Source: Buxus sempervirens (taxonomy: Eukaryota > Streptophyta > Magnoliopsida > Buxales > Buxaceae). Taken from it: a DNA stretch of 64,000 nt. Under the pieces are notes generated by a model. It was given only the letters and a program-made list of their open reading frames with translations. It did not search any database and was not told the DNA's origin. The translations under genes were made by a program, and so were the position numbers. Location: NCBI GenBank assembly GCA_947561395.2, contig OX387185.1:37800213-37864212 (forward strand). The letters are read 5' to 3'. Below are positions 9,884 through 21,489 of the stretch, in pieces (the stretch's first letter is position 1; each line of letters begins with the position of its first letter).

Positions 9884-10654
9884 ATGATGGCAAGAATTCT
9901 GAGCTTCCTCGTGAAGGCGAAAGCTCCTGTTCGTGGCGGATCCCCTCTCGTGAGTGGAGGAGGTTTTTTCGAGCAAGATACTGAGTCCCTGATGGCTTCT
10001 ATGCGATGGGGAAATTGGGCTCCTGAGTGGGGTTTTTCTTTGAGATTGAAGGACTATCGTGAGGTGAAAGTGGGTGCGAAGACTTTCTGTTTTTCAAAAT
10101 GTGGGGGTAGGCAGGGGATGGGGATGCGGATTTTAGAGAAAAGCTCCAGATTCTTGGAGTCCATTACTGTGGAGGTCCAAGGATTACAGTGGCTGTGCTC
10201 CAAGATACGAAGCCTTAGGAGTTGGGAACATTTGGGGTGTTTGGGTTCTTTTAGGCAAGCGAATGGGTTGCTATTGTTGGAGCTCAAAGCTAATCAGAGA
10301 GGAAGGTCTTTACAACTCTCCCTATTCTTGCAGAGGACGTGATAGGCATTGTTAGTTCTCCCAAAGGAGAATGAGATGGCGGGATGGGAATTCATATTGT
10401 GGGGGTGCGATGCAGAGCCATGTTCATATCCGAAGGAAGTCCCAGCTGAGTGCGTAGGTGATGAATGGGTTAACAGGAATGTCACTTTCTCTGAGAAGGT
10501 TGAGGTGGGTTGTCAATTCAAGGCTGAAATAATGCAAGCTCCAGTGACGCTTGAAGATTGCTGGAATTTCCCCATTCTCTGTAAGGCAGATCAGCCTATC
10601 ATGAACTGGGAAAGAGTTTTATATGAAGACATCAGGGGTCTCCATTGCAATTAG
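9884..10654 (+). pseudogene. LINE ORF1, N-terminal remnants
   Basis: Two open blocks (9884-10342 and 10349-10654) lie end to end in different frames. Words such as YREVKVGAKTFCFSKCGGR and FLESITVEVQGLQWL resemble the N-terminal part of ORF1 proteins of plant L1 elements, which bind element RNA. I see no zinc knuckle. The assignment rests mainly on position between the 5' TSD and ORF2. Confidence 0.55.
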
Positions 10655-11766
10655 AAGAAGCGCTTCATTCCACTGTCACCTACCGCGACAGTATTGTTCA
10701 TGGAGTCGGAAGACGAAATGATTTGGGTGATTTCAATGGCGAAATCCAGAAAAAGAAACAGCAAAGTCTCCTTCTCCAGATGGCCTTTCGGATTTGCATC
10801 AAGAGCTTGAAAGTCATGCCCAGGCGGTATCTGGATTGCGATTTTGGGCATGCCTGTTCACTTGTGGTCACAAGCGTTTTGAGACAATTGGGAGGTTGTG
10901 TGGAGGTGTGAGGGAAATGGGGTCCTTTCAATCTTCTAGCACCATGGCTGGGGGGTTCACAATGAAAGTCAAGGAGGAGATGCACAGAAACATCCCCAGG
11001 GCGGTTGCGTTATGGGACGGATTAGAAGAGCACAAGGGTTTTGTTGGAGATTATGCTGTTTAAATTGATGGAGAGATTTGAGTTAGAAGAAACATAATCT
11101 ATTAGATGGAAGGGTGGTCCATGCGATGGCAGGTCTTTTAGCGAGGTTGTCGGTGTTCGAGCATCGGAGAAGATGACGTAGAGTGGCTGGCGCTCTCAAA
11201 ATTTGAATTCTAGGGCCTTAGACCCTGGTCTGTTAGGGTTGGGCCCCCGACTTGATTTAATGCATGCTATTCCTTGGCTCAAGAACTTTGAAATGGGCTT
11301 AGGGGACTAGGCAGCCTCATCGAGCCTGGGCTTAAATGATAGAGAAGCAGGTATCTATAAAAGGCATGATCCATGGGCAGAGGGGTCTCGCCTCAGTCAA
11401 TTAGAAGCTGTGATGAGCAGATCGGGACGGCGACGAGCGAACCAAATCGTGTTCAAGGTGTGATGAATCCTGATGGAATTGGAGGTATGGAGTCAAAGAA
11501 CGTGAAGACGATCTCGTCGGATGTTGATGATGGTTTAGACAAGTCCCACCTTCGAGCACGGAAGGTTAGGGCGGATGTTAACAAGATGGAGATGGAAGCC
11601 TCTGCGCATTGAAGAAAACAAATTGAGGCATGGGTTGAAGAAATTTTCGACCACTTAAAGCAGAAGGAAGTGGCGATGCCTAAGGAAGCTTCACAACAAT
11701 AGAAGAAGCTGGATGTTGACCGGAATGAAAGGAGCTTTGTGTCTTTTGTAAAGCCAAAGGGACCTG
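10655..11766 (+). pseudogene. LINE ORF1 middle region, degenerate
   Basis: This part has only short overlapping frames (for example 10794-11063 and 11373-11612) with many stops. The block at 11373-11612 is charged and hydrophilic. It carries no domain I recognise and is included because it lies inside the TSD-defined element. Confidence 0.45.
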
Positions 11767-12327
11767 GTGATCAATAAGAATCAGGTCGCTGTTACTAATA
11801 GTGCAGGTGCATCACGGCTTCAATGGAAAGTCTACTCTCGCAGAGGCAAGAAGGGGGTAAAAAGTGTCGACCCTTCTCTATTCAAGACCTGTAGGTTTCC
11901 TGATGAAAGGGGAAGGAGACTATCATCTGCATTCTTGGGGGCCTCTTCCTATTCGGGGGTTAAGGTGTCTCATTGCTGCTCTCCTTTCGATCTACCTTAT
12001 CATCTTGAGTTTCCTCCAGGTTGTCTTCAGTCTTGTTCAGGTAAGTTGCATGTACAGTGCCCTGATGTTAATGACCATTTATTATCTCCTTCTATTGATG
12101 GGGCTACCTTGGGTGCTGGTCTGAATGTTATTGGTGCTGTATCACCACCGAGCATGTATTGTGGTGAATGGCGAGAGGCTGGCTTGAGCAAGGGGGGTGG
12201 GGATGGCACGGTTGATGAGCAAGAGATTTCTGGTGCGTGGAACAAGGTCAAAGTGTTTTCTGAATCAGTTATTGAGAAAGCTGTCAACGTGAAAGGGGAA
12301 AAAGTGCCCATAGAAGAGGTTGTTTAG
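11767..12327 (+). pseudogene. LINE ORF1, C-terminal part
   Basis: An open frame of 186 codons ends 41 bp before the ORF2 start. It begins basic (WKVYSRRGKKGVKS) and becomes acidic and low in complexity toward the end (SESVIEKAVNVKGEKVPIEE), like the tail of ORF1 in plant L1s. No CCHC knuckle is visible, so RNA binding would rely on the basic stretch. Function is inferred from position. Confidence 0.55.
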
Positions 12328-12368
12328 TGTTTTAGGAGTAAACTAGAAAAAGGCTGTTGTTGTGGATC

Positions 12369-13060
12369 ATGAAGATTGTGTGTTGGAACATTCGAGGGTT
12401 GGGGGGGAGGGAGAGAAAAGAAGAGGGCTGTGAGGGATATATGGTGTTGATGGCGTCCTGAAGTAATAGTGTTACTGGAGTCAAAATTCCAGTCATTTGA
12501 TTCTGGTTTGATTAAGCGGTTATGGAATTTGAGTGGAATTGAATGGGCTGCTCTTCCATCGGTTGGAAGATCAGTTGGCATAGTGGTAATGTGGGATTCG
12601 ATTGCACTTCAAGGGGGTGATGTGCAGTCGGGGGAGTTCTCCGTGTCAATACAGTTTGTAACAAGGCAGGATGGTTTTTCTTGGATGTTAATTGCTGTGT
12701 ATGGGCCTTTTAGAGCTAGGGGAGGGGAGAATTTTTTGCAGGAATTGAGTCAGAGAAATCCAGGGTCAGCTTTCACATGGTTGGTGTTAGAGGACTTTAA
12801 CTTATATAGATATTGTCATGAAACCAACAAAAATCATCCAAGGGTAACTAGGAGCATGAGAGACTTCTCCAATTGGATATAACAGTGTGAGTTAATTGAC
12901 TATCCTTTAGTAGGTGGCTCTTTCACATGGTCAAATTTCCAGGATCCTCCACTATGTTCTAGGATAGATAGATGTCTTGCCTTGGGTAGTTGGGACGCAC
13001 ATTTTCCTTTTATGAGTTAGATGATCCTTCCTAGGCCTATTTCAGACCATACCCCTTGTT
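12369..13060 (+). pseudogene. LINE ORF2 endonuclease domain
   Basis: ORF2 opens at the ATG at 12369 with MKIVCWNIRGLGG, the first endonuclease motif (catalytic Asn). It continues through SVGIVVMWDS, WMLIAVYGPF, a degraded LEDFN box (GDFN in active copies), GGSFTWSN and RPISDHT, the Asp-His end of the fold. It would nick target DNA to prime reverse transcription. Stops near 12460 and 12882 and a frame change before 13056 break it. The GDFN Gly-to-Glu change also alters the active-site surround. Confidence 0.82.
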
Positions 13061-13293
13061 GTTGTTGAACGATAATAGAAGGAATAGTCTAGCCCCCTTT
13101 CATTTTGAGAACATGTGGCTGGAACATCTAGGGTTCCTAGAGTTAGTGAAAGGATGGTGGAGGGAAGGGACGAATGGTATAGCAGGGTGGGCTGTTTTTA
13201 TATTCATGCGAGGATTGAGGAAAGTGAAAAAAAATCGTAAAGACCTGGAACAAGGAGTCTTTTGGGAATTTAGAAAACAAGAAAAAGGTAACA

Positions 13294-14680
13294 TTGGAGG
13301 AATTAAAGAGGCTTGATAATAACGAAGGGAGTGCTTTGTGGAACCATGGGGATCGGGTGAGGCGAGTGGGGGTTAAAGAAATGATGGAGGAAATCCTGAG
13401 ATTTGAGGAAATAACTTGGAGACAAAAATCAAGGGTGTCGTGGTTAAAAGAGGGAGATGGAAATACAGCCTTCTTCCATAGGATTGCTAATGGGAGAAAA
13501 TGCAAGAATGCTATTCATAGATTAGAGGTGGATGGAAGGGTGGTGGAGAACTTAAAGGAGATAGGAGAATGCTTGGTGGATTTCTACTCTGAGTTGTATA
13601 GGTCGAAGCAACAATTTAAGTTCCGATTGAAAGAAGGAGGCCAATCCAAGCTGGATAATATGATAAAAGAGTAGATAGAGAAAGAATTTGAGGAAGAGGA
13701 AATTTGAGGTGCCATTTGGGAAATGGATGGAGACAAAGCCCCTAGACCAGATGGTTTTACTATAGCATTCTATAAAATGAATTGGGAGACTATCAAGATT
13801 GAAATCATGCGGGTATTCAGGGAATTCTTTTATGGAGGGGTTATACATAAGATTACAAATGCCACCTTTTTAGTGTTAATCCCAAAAAAGCATGGAGCAG
13901 TTGGTATCAAAGATTTCCGGCCTATTAGTCTCTCAACAAGTCTGTTGAAAATCATTGCAAAGGTCCTATCCCGTAGATTGGAAATGGTGCTTCCTAAGTA
14001 TCATTGGATGTTCCCAAAGTGCGTTTATTGAGGGTCGACAAATTTTGGATTGTGCTTTGATTGCCAATGAATGTGTAGATGCACAAAGTCGGTCTGGTCA
14101 ACTGGGAGTTTTGTGTAAGTTGGACTTGGAAAAAGCCTATGATAAGGTGGAATGGAAATTCTTAGATTCAGTAATGGAGTGGAAAGGTTTTGGGCCTAGA
14201 TGGAGGAAGTGGATCATGGGTTGTTTGGGGAAGGTTCAATTTTCCTTTCTCTTGAATGGGTCGGTTGTGGGACTTTTTGAGTCATTTAGGGGTTTGAGAC
14301 AAGGGGATCCCTTGTCCCCTCTCTTATTTTCGCTAGTGGCGGAGGGACTACATTGGTTTCTAGATAAAGCAATTGATGGGGGTTTGATTCAGGGTCTTAG
14401 GATTGGGAGAGATGCATTAAAAGTGTCTCATCTCCAGTTTGCGGATGATATTATGGTGTTTTTAGAGGCGTCAAGGGATCAGATTTCATGGTTAAAGAGT
14501 ATTTTGCACATGTTCCATATGGCATCTGGGTTGAAAGTCAATTGGGGTAAAAGCACGATGGTGGGATTCAATATTAATGAGACAGAAGCATTAAATCTTA
14601 GTGGGGTGCTGGGTTGTCAGGTTGGTGCTTACCTATATCGTATCTTGGCTTGCCTCTTGGTGCATCTCCTAGATCAGTGA
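13294..14680 (+). pseudogene. LINE ORF2 reverse transcriptase, first part
   Basis: The frames 13294-13674, 13723-14031 and 13955-14680 together carry WRQKSRVSWLKEGDGNTAFF, GDKAPRPDGFTIAFY, FRPISLSTSLLKIIAKVLS, LCKLDLEKAYDKVEW, GLRQGDPLSPLLFSL and the catalytic box LQFADDIMVFL. Both Asp residues of FADD are intact. A stop lies near 13672 and a frame change near 13990-14030. The order and spacing match the fingers-palm series of L1 reverse transcriptases. Confidence 0.9.
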
Positions 14681-15213
14681 GTTTTTGGGATTTGGTCATT
14701 GAAAGAGTGGAACAGAGATTGGCTAGGCGGAAGAGAAGTTATTTATCTTTGGGGGGTAGGATCACTTTAATAAAGGCTATTTTGGCAAATCTCCCTGTGT
14801 ATTTCATGTCTCTTTTTAGGATGCCCAAGAGGGTGGACATTCTTAAGAAAGCGCAAAGAGATTTTTTGTGGGAGGGTAGAGGGGGAAAGAAGTCACATTT
14901 GATTGAGTGGAAAACGGTATGTAAAGAGAAGGTTAAGGGTGGGGTGGACATTGGTAATCTGGCCTCTCGCAATTTATCGCTTTTAGCAAAATGGTTATGG
15001 CGGTACAACATTGAGCAGGAAAGCCCTTGGCATCAAGTAATAGCCAGTAAATATGGAAGAGGGGCTAATTGGTGGACTATTAACATGAAGGCCTGGCCTA
15101 CGGGTAACTGCCCATGGAAGAATGTGGTTAGACTGCTGGACTCATTTTATCCCCATGTGCGGTTATATGTTGGATCCGGTTCATCCATTGGTTTTTGGCA
15201 TGACTTGTGGTGA
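14614..15213 (+). pseudogene. LINE ORF2 reverse transcriptase thumb and connector
   Basis: The frame continues the reverse transcriptase after a +1/-1 shift near 14630: YLGLPLGASPRS, WDLVIERVEQRLARRKRSYL, GGRITLIKAILANLPVYFMS, FLWEGRGGKKSHLIEW, then GGVDIGNLASRNLSLLAKWL. These are typical of plant L1 ORF2 between the palm and the zf-RVT domain. It ends at a stop after FWHDLW, where relatives read on into the next segment. Confidence 0.85.
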
Positions 15214-15291
15214 GGGGATTCTAGTTTAGCAGTTAAATTTCCGTCATTATTCCCTATTGCTTTCATCCCTAATGCCTTTGTTTCTGACATT

Positions 15292-15735
15292 TTGTTTTGG
15301 TCCAGTGAGGGGCTATTGTGGAATCTATCTTTTAGGAGGGATTTAAGGAATTCCGAGGTTGAGGAGTTGGCCTCTCTTTTTGCTCACTTAAATAATTGTT
15401 TTTTGGATCCATCATCTAGGGACAGGATCATTTGGGCCTTTTCTCCGTCTGGGTCTTTCTCTTGTAAATCATTTTTCTTGTCATATCGTCTAGATATCCT
15501 TGCCCCACTTGCAGTATTTCTTGTGTCCAAGCTTTGGAAGCCTAAGGCTCCCCCAAGAATAAAGGCGTTTCTCTGGACTGCACTTTCATATGGGATAAAC
15601 ACGGCAGATCTATTACAGAGGAGGTGGGGAAGATATGCTTTATCACCCAATATTTGTTTTCTGTGTAGGGAGGCAGGAGAGATTGTATATCACATTTTTC
15701 TCCATTGTCCTTTCACCTGGTGGATATGGATTTGA
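15292..15735 (+). pseudogene. LINE ORF2 zf-RVT cysteine domain
   Basis: Contains IWAFSPSGSFSCKSFF, LWKPKAPPRIKAFLW and the zinc-binding-like cluster CFLCREAGEIVYHIFLHCPF. This is the zf-RVT region found after the reverse transcriptase in plant non-LTR elements. It ends at a stop codon after the tryptophan-rich WWIWI. Confidence 0.85.
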
Positions 15736-15758
15736 TTGTTGTGGATGGTTGATATCCC

Positions 15759-16532
15759 TTGGGTATTTCCTGCATCTTTTGGCATGTGTTTTCAGCAGTG
15801 GTGTATATTGGACTAGGGAGGAGGGGTCGCATTTTGTACGGCCTTCTTTTCCATGCGGTGATATGGCATGTATGGATGGAGAGAAATAGGCGAATTTTTC
15901 ATGATGCACTTTTGACTATAGATTGGTTGATTGATAAGATCATCTTGGATGTCTCCTTTTGGGCATCTGTGATTCCTGAGTTGCGAGGGTGGAGTGGATC
16001 CCAGGTGGTGAGGGAGTGGATGGTGTGTTGTTTCTCTTCAGTGGGCACCATGGGGAGGAGTAGGGTCCTGTGGAAAGCACCCATGACTGGTATTATGAAG
16101 ATTAATGTTGATGGTTGTTCCCTTGGTAATCCTGGACCGTCTGGCATTGGAGGAGTTGTGAGGGATAGTGTGGGACAGATGTTAGTCATTTTTAGTGGTC
16201 CAGTGGGTGATGGGGATTCCACGTGGGCGAAGATGTTGGCTCTTCTTTTTGGACTTTTAGGAGCTAAAAATAGGGGCTTCAGAGGGTGCATTCTTGAAGG
16301 TGATTCCGCTATGATGATTAGATGGATGCGCATGAGCATATCTAGGGCATGGAGATTATTGCATATCATTAGCAAAGCCCGATTCCTGGCACACGAGTTG
16401 AATATCTTGTTCATTCATGTGCCTAGAGAGGCTAATAATATAGCGGACCGGCTAGCAAAGCATGGGGCTACGAGACCTAATATCTATTGTGGGCCGATTT
16501 CAGTGGAGTTTTCTGGGTTGTATTTGGTATAG
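15759..16532 (+). pseudogene. LINE ORF2 C-terminal RNase H, one catalytic residue changed
   Basis: After the linker WHVWMERNRRIF the frame holds an RNase H fold: INVDGCSLGNPGPSGIGGVV (first Asp), WAKMLALLFGL, LEGDSAMMIRWM (Asp) and VPREANNIADRLAKHGA (last Asp). In relatives the second motif is AExxAL, with Glu as the second metal ligand. Here it is AKM, a GAG-to-AAG-type change. This group of plant L1s is known to have gained an RNase H that removes RNA during cDNA synthesis. The stop codon is at 16530-16532. Confidence 0.87.
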
Positions 16533-16749
16533 CTGTTTTTTAGGGGACTTTCCATTTGATTACCATATACGTTTTGTTTTTTGGTAGTGTGCATATCATG
16601 ATGGTATAGGATATAGATTATAGTTTTTGGTTCTCCCTCCCCTTTTTATTTGGGATGGAGAGGGAGATACGCTTATATATTTGTACTTATCATGTAACAT
16701 TTCTTTCTTAATCAAATATCATTACTTATCAGAAAAAAATGAATTAGTT

Positions 16750-18195
16750 TGATCCCTCTCAATCTCGAATTTTATTAAAACTGTCCAACTTAATCATATT
16801 TTAATCCAATTAAAGATTTGGTTGCCTAAATATAGGTTCCAATAATTAATCTGATGTAAAAAACTTAGATTCAGATTTCATTGGATTCAATCTAACTGAA
16901 ATCTAATTACGTGTATTCATGATTTGTTATATCTTTTCACAAATACATATACGTACATAAATTTAAAATTAGGACATTATTTATATATCGTTATATTGGG
17001 GGCCCAGTATTGTAAAGTGAATATATAGGTGTGTGTTTCCTTTTAAAACATTGTTGGTGGCCTAATGCTTTACATACTTATTTAAGAAAGAGTTAGTGAG
17101 GTTGTAATATTTAGAGGTTTGTTGGATTGCCTCTCTCTGAGTCTAATATGATTGTTATTGAAACCATAAATAATCTTGTAAATATGATCCCAATTTAAAA
17201 TTTTAAACATTAATTCAGTTTTGTAAATCAAATTGATTTAAATTTGAACTTTTAATACTTAAATATATCCCTATTGCAGTAAATATAAGGGATGTTTCAT
17301 TGAACTAATGACTGAAATTTAATCCTTGGATTTTAATGAAATTTAAACTCGAATCATGTTATATCCGACCCAAGTCCAACTCATTTACAAACTCAGTCAC
17401 ACCCACATCGATCATATGGCTTCTTTTAAAAACCATATTGTTTTATAATCCTTAGTGTCGAAATCACAAACTATCATTGCCCAGGCTATCTTCTCAACTA
17501 TCTCTAAGGTTGGTTTTATTACATTAATATTAAATGTAATTTTTATTCTGGTCTCGACATTCTCATCACTTGCTCCCTTCCTCTCTCCGGATTGTCCATG
17601 CCAAGTCTTTCTCATGGAGGCTCCATCTTTACTTTACAATCATAAACAAAATGGTTTTATTTTTTAAATCAAATGTAATTTGTTGTCTTGTTTTGTGACT
17701 GCCAGTGAATGATGTGCCACTAGGGATATCAAAACCCCATAGTTTCTCCAGGGTGTGCAGCACACTATACTGTGCTGGTTGAACTTTAATTGATTACAAT
17801 GTTGCCTACTGTCAAAATTGTTGGATTCCACGCTGCATGTGTTGTATGCCATGTGGAATCTACAAGAAAAGATAAAAGAGTTGAGAGAGACCAAGAGGAA
17901 GAAAAGAGAACGCGGGGGGAAGAAAGAGAGAGGGAGGCTCTTTGACTTGTTCATGAAGAGTAATAAGAAGGCTTCCACCTTATCCATATAACACTATTGG
18001 TAAGACCTACTGTATTATACATACTGTATTATTAGGCTTTTAATAAAGAGGCACTTCAACTTGTTCATTGTAATTATTTTATCAGCTAGATCAAACCAAG
18101 GGTGCTAAAAGTATGTAGATTTGTAAAATTTTCATATAATAGGCTTCCAATCTCATTCCAAGAAGGTCTATGGGCCTTCTGGGAAGGGAAGGAGA
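16750..18195. other. AT-rich non-coding interval
   Basis: No coding frame with recognisable domains. A purine-rich stretch lies at about 17870-17935. I see no terminal repeats or RNA gene here. Confidence 0.5.
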
Positions 18196-21100
18196 GGTAT
18201 CCTCCTTGAGGCCTAAAGGTATTGTAACGCCTTGGTTCCGGGTCAATTTCCCCAAACCCGAGGTGTTAGTGAATGAAGATAAAAGCATCTAAATCCTGAA
18301 TAATTTAAAACTTTTAAATTCAATATTTACAAGTAACTTTTAAATTCAAGACCGATTCATATTTACAGACTACCCTTTTACAAATATTCCCAAGCTTGAC
18401 GACCTCTCCAAGAATACCTGAAATATGGGGGAAACTAGAGTGAGAATAAATCTCAACAAGTAGCAATGTGCATGAGGTAAAACAGTCTATAATTTCTACA
18501 AAATATAGTCATGAGGTAAAACGATAAAACAAAACTACAATAATAACATATATAAAGCAATTAACAAACCAAACATGTGTGACATGACAGGACTCATGAT
18601 CTGAAACCACTTAATAAGATATTCCTGCCCCCATTGTCGCCACCTCACGACTTACATGATAAATGGATCCCGCACATACAGTCGCTTCCATTTCCTTTGT
18701 CAACCATCAATGCGGATCACCCCCGATAACACAGATGGGCTGGCGCGTACAATCCAAGTCAATAACAACAAACCCGCAACTGTGGAATGAACAAACCAGG
18801 GGAATACCAATCCGATCAAAGATATATGGATCCTCGGCCACACGGCTAATACCAGTGCATGTGCAAGTTACAAGTGAACTTCAAGCATGGCTAAAATACA
18901 GTTCAAGTGTGCGAGTCACAAGTAACCTAAAACATGACCAATATAAAACTCGAGTAAGCCGATGTCTCATTTAAGCACGCGGTGGTAACCCAAATAACCA
19001 ATGCTGAACTCGGCTAAGAAACTAATAATCCAATAAACCGTTTCCGATCAACAACCTCGGCTAAGACCAGGTCGAGGTAACACAACGATCTGGATTGCTG
19101 CCCTCGTCACAACTGCGACGGAATGTATACTGGGGAGTACCGAACAGGAAATAACTTACCAGACAATTTCATTTCATTTCCTAGCTAAGCTATGGATCCA
19201 TACTAAGCATTGTCCGCTAGACACAACTTACAACCAAAACATTGAATGACTTAGAGATGCAATATTTAGTGATAAACCCCATACTAAGAGACATAAACAT
19301 GATCAATGATAAATTAATCACCAAAACCATGGTGGCAAACCAACTGATATTTAAAATAACCATTAAACAGGTCTTAAACAGAGTTCCTGGTCATTTAATA
19401 AGAAAAGTACAAGAGCAAACACAATTTTGTAGTGATAAGTTTAGATTTGAGTTATACCAGTGTGGGTATTCTTAATTTATCTTTTCTTAATCAGTAGACA
19501 CGTTAATAATTCTTTCCTATGAATTTTATCCATATCCTACACTTTGGTCACATCCTTTCCTAAAATCCATTCATTAGTATCTTCATTTACCCAATTAATA
19601 CCCGAAACCTCCAAAACTTATGAATGATATCATTGGTTCTTTCGAGAGGTTAATTTAGACCTAATATGGTTTGTTAGACAAGGTTTCATTCCTAGATTCC
19701 CAATGAAATTTATCTACGTACACTCATTCCACCTAACTTGGCTACTTTGATTCTAATTGCATTGATTGTCCCAAATAATGATTCTTTAATCCAAATTTAA
19801 TTCCGTCACTTCCTACATCTCACATTACCCTAATTACAGGTGTGGCAATCTTAGAATTGCAAGAAAAATCATTAAAAATTAAATCTGGGTACCAATCCCA
19901 AAATCTGGAAATTCTGACATAGATCGCTCAAAGAGGCGCTTGAATAGTCTTTCGGGCAACTGGATTTTAGGTTCTGTTTAAGATACACAGGCAGGACGCC
20001 CGTGGTTGAGCTCGAGCGGGCTTTCGAGCGCTCTGCCCAAAAACTCAGTTTTCTGGGTTTTCCTGAATTTTTGAACTTCCTAACTTTTCTATGACTTTAA
20101 TTTGAGTCTAACTAATGTATTTTTATTCTCGGTTAGTTTCTGAGACATCCCTAACCTAATCTTCATGACAATGAATTCATCGAAGTTTTCCTTTTAACTT
20201 TATCCTCTCTTGAATGCCACGTTTCTTGTTTCTTAAAGTGAGTATAAAGCGAAAATCAAAAATCATAGATCACCCAACCTTTTCAAACTGAATTTAAATC
20301 AGACTAAGCCACGAATAAACATCTGAAATACACGTAAATCATGCAGTTTTCTCTAGTTTCAAGGGTTTGCTACTTGCCTCTTGAATAAACTCAGATATGC
20401 AGAAAAATCTCCTAACTGAACACCCATTTTCTGAGCTCGATTGCACCCCTTTAAGCTTTTCCAAATCCGATCTCCACCTTTCAGATTAAAGTCCCTCATG
20501 TGTAGATCATAACCTCAAAATTTCGAGACAAACCAACAGTTAGATCTTCCTAGGTCTTCACTCGAACAGGGCTGGTCAGCTATCTGCAGATTTTCTCCTT
20601 TTATTCAAAAACCTCTCTTTTATTTCTCTTTTCTTCTCTTCTTTCTTCTCTAGGCTTAAGGCACGAATTTCCTTCTCTTCTTCTCTTAATTTGGTCTACT
20701 TTCAAAACCGTAAACTCTCCTTTAACTCCTTTTTTATAGACCCATCATAAAATAACCCTAATTAGGTTAAGCTCACCTTAATACTCTAAGGCTATTCTCT
20801 CTTTTACCCCTCTTCTAAATTTATCTTTCTTAAACTCTCTTTAATGAACTCCCTAATGAATTTTCGTGCTTATCCTTATTCTAAATTTTTAAATTTTTAT
20901 TAGACTCTTATTATCCATCCATATTGCCAAAATTAAGGTCCCTAATTAATATAATGACCATTAGGTCCTTAATCCCTCTCTTAAATCTTAATTTCATTAT
21001 TTTACATCCAACTAAGCTAAAATTTGGTCTAGCTAAGTTTGTTAACTTAGTAATTAATTATCTTATTTTTGCATGAATTTAACTAATTGGAATTGACCAA

Positions 21101-21425
21101 ATTACCCTTCTCTTTGATTTCCTATCTTAACCTTTAAATTTCTTCCCAATTATTCAACTATTATTATTCTTGGTATTTCCTAAATAATTTATTTCCTAAA
21201 TTATTTATTTATTTTATCTTAGAAAAATCTAGGGTTTTATAGGTATGATCCCTCTGAGGTCTCAGGTTCGAATCCTCTTAGGCACAATCTCTTGGGGCCA
21301 CTTGCATAAGGTCTATGGGCCCTAGACTTACTCGGATCATGTGGATTGCAGTGTCTTGCATGGGCCCTTAGAGATTAGTCGGTTGAGCGTAAGTAGGCTC
21401 GGATATGTTGAGTTCCAAAAAAAAT
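18196..21425 (+). mobile_element. tRNA-derived SINE, split by a solo LTR
   Basis: Right of the solo LTR, 21242-21425 begins GATCCCTCTGAGGTCTCA and carries a perfect Pol III B box GGTTCGAATCC (21262-21272). It then has a GC-rich body and an A run ending GTTCCAAAAAAAA. Left of the solo LTR, TTGAGGCCTAAAGGTAT (18206-18222) fits a degraded A box. When the LTR and one TSD copy are ignored, the A and B boxes fall about 35 bp apart, as in tRNA-derived SINEs. The 5' limit is uncertain. Confidence 0.62.
18223..21241. mobile_element. Solo LTR of a Ty3/gypsy-type element (3019 bp)
   Basis: Starts TGTAACGCCTTGG and ends GGGTTTTATA (normal end TTACA, one change). It is flanked by the 5-bp TSD GGTAT (18218-18222 and 21242-21246). 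There is no internal coding region and no second LTR. Its layout (TGTAAC start, AATCTCAACAAGTAG near 18450, a GGATCCATACTAAG word near 19194, TACTTGCCTCTTGA near 20371) parallels the solo LTR at 57390-59824, so the two are distant relatives. It probably arose by recombination between the two LTRs of one element. Confidence 0.87.
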
Positions 21426-21489
21426 CTCCTTCCTAGAAATTTACTAATCAAAGGTATTTTACTTCAAATTCAATGCGGGTCTTTGCATT

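Larger units (their letters stand above)
9839..16736 (+). mobile_element. L1-type LINE, near full length, with C-terminal RNase H
   Basis: The 6.9-kb element is flanked by the 13-bp TSD AAATGAATTAGTT (9826-9838 and 16737-16749) and ends in a short A run. Order on the plus strand: ORF1 remnants (9884-12327), endonuclease (12369 to about 13060), reverse transcriptase (13294 to about 15200), zf-RVT cysteine region (15292-15735), RNase H (15759-16532), then a 3' UTR of about 200 bp. Long TSDs of this kind are made by target-primed reverse transcription. Several stops and frame changes make it inactive. Plant L1s with an added RNase H domain are a described group, to which this belongs. Confidence 0.92.
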
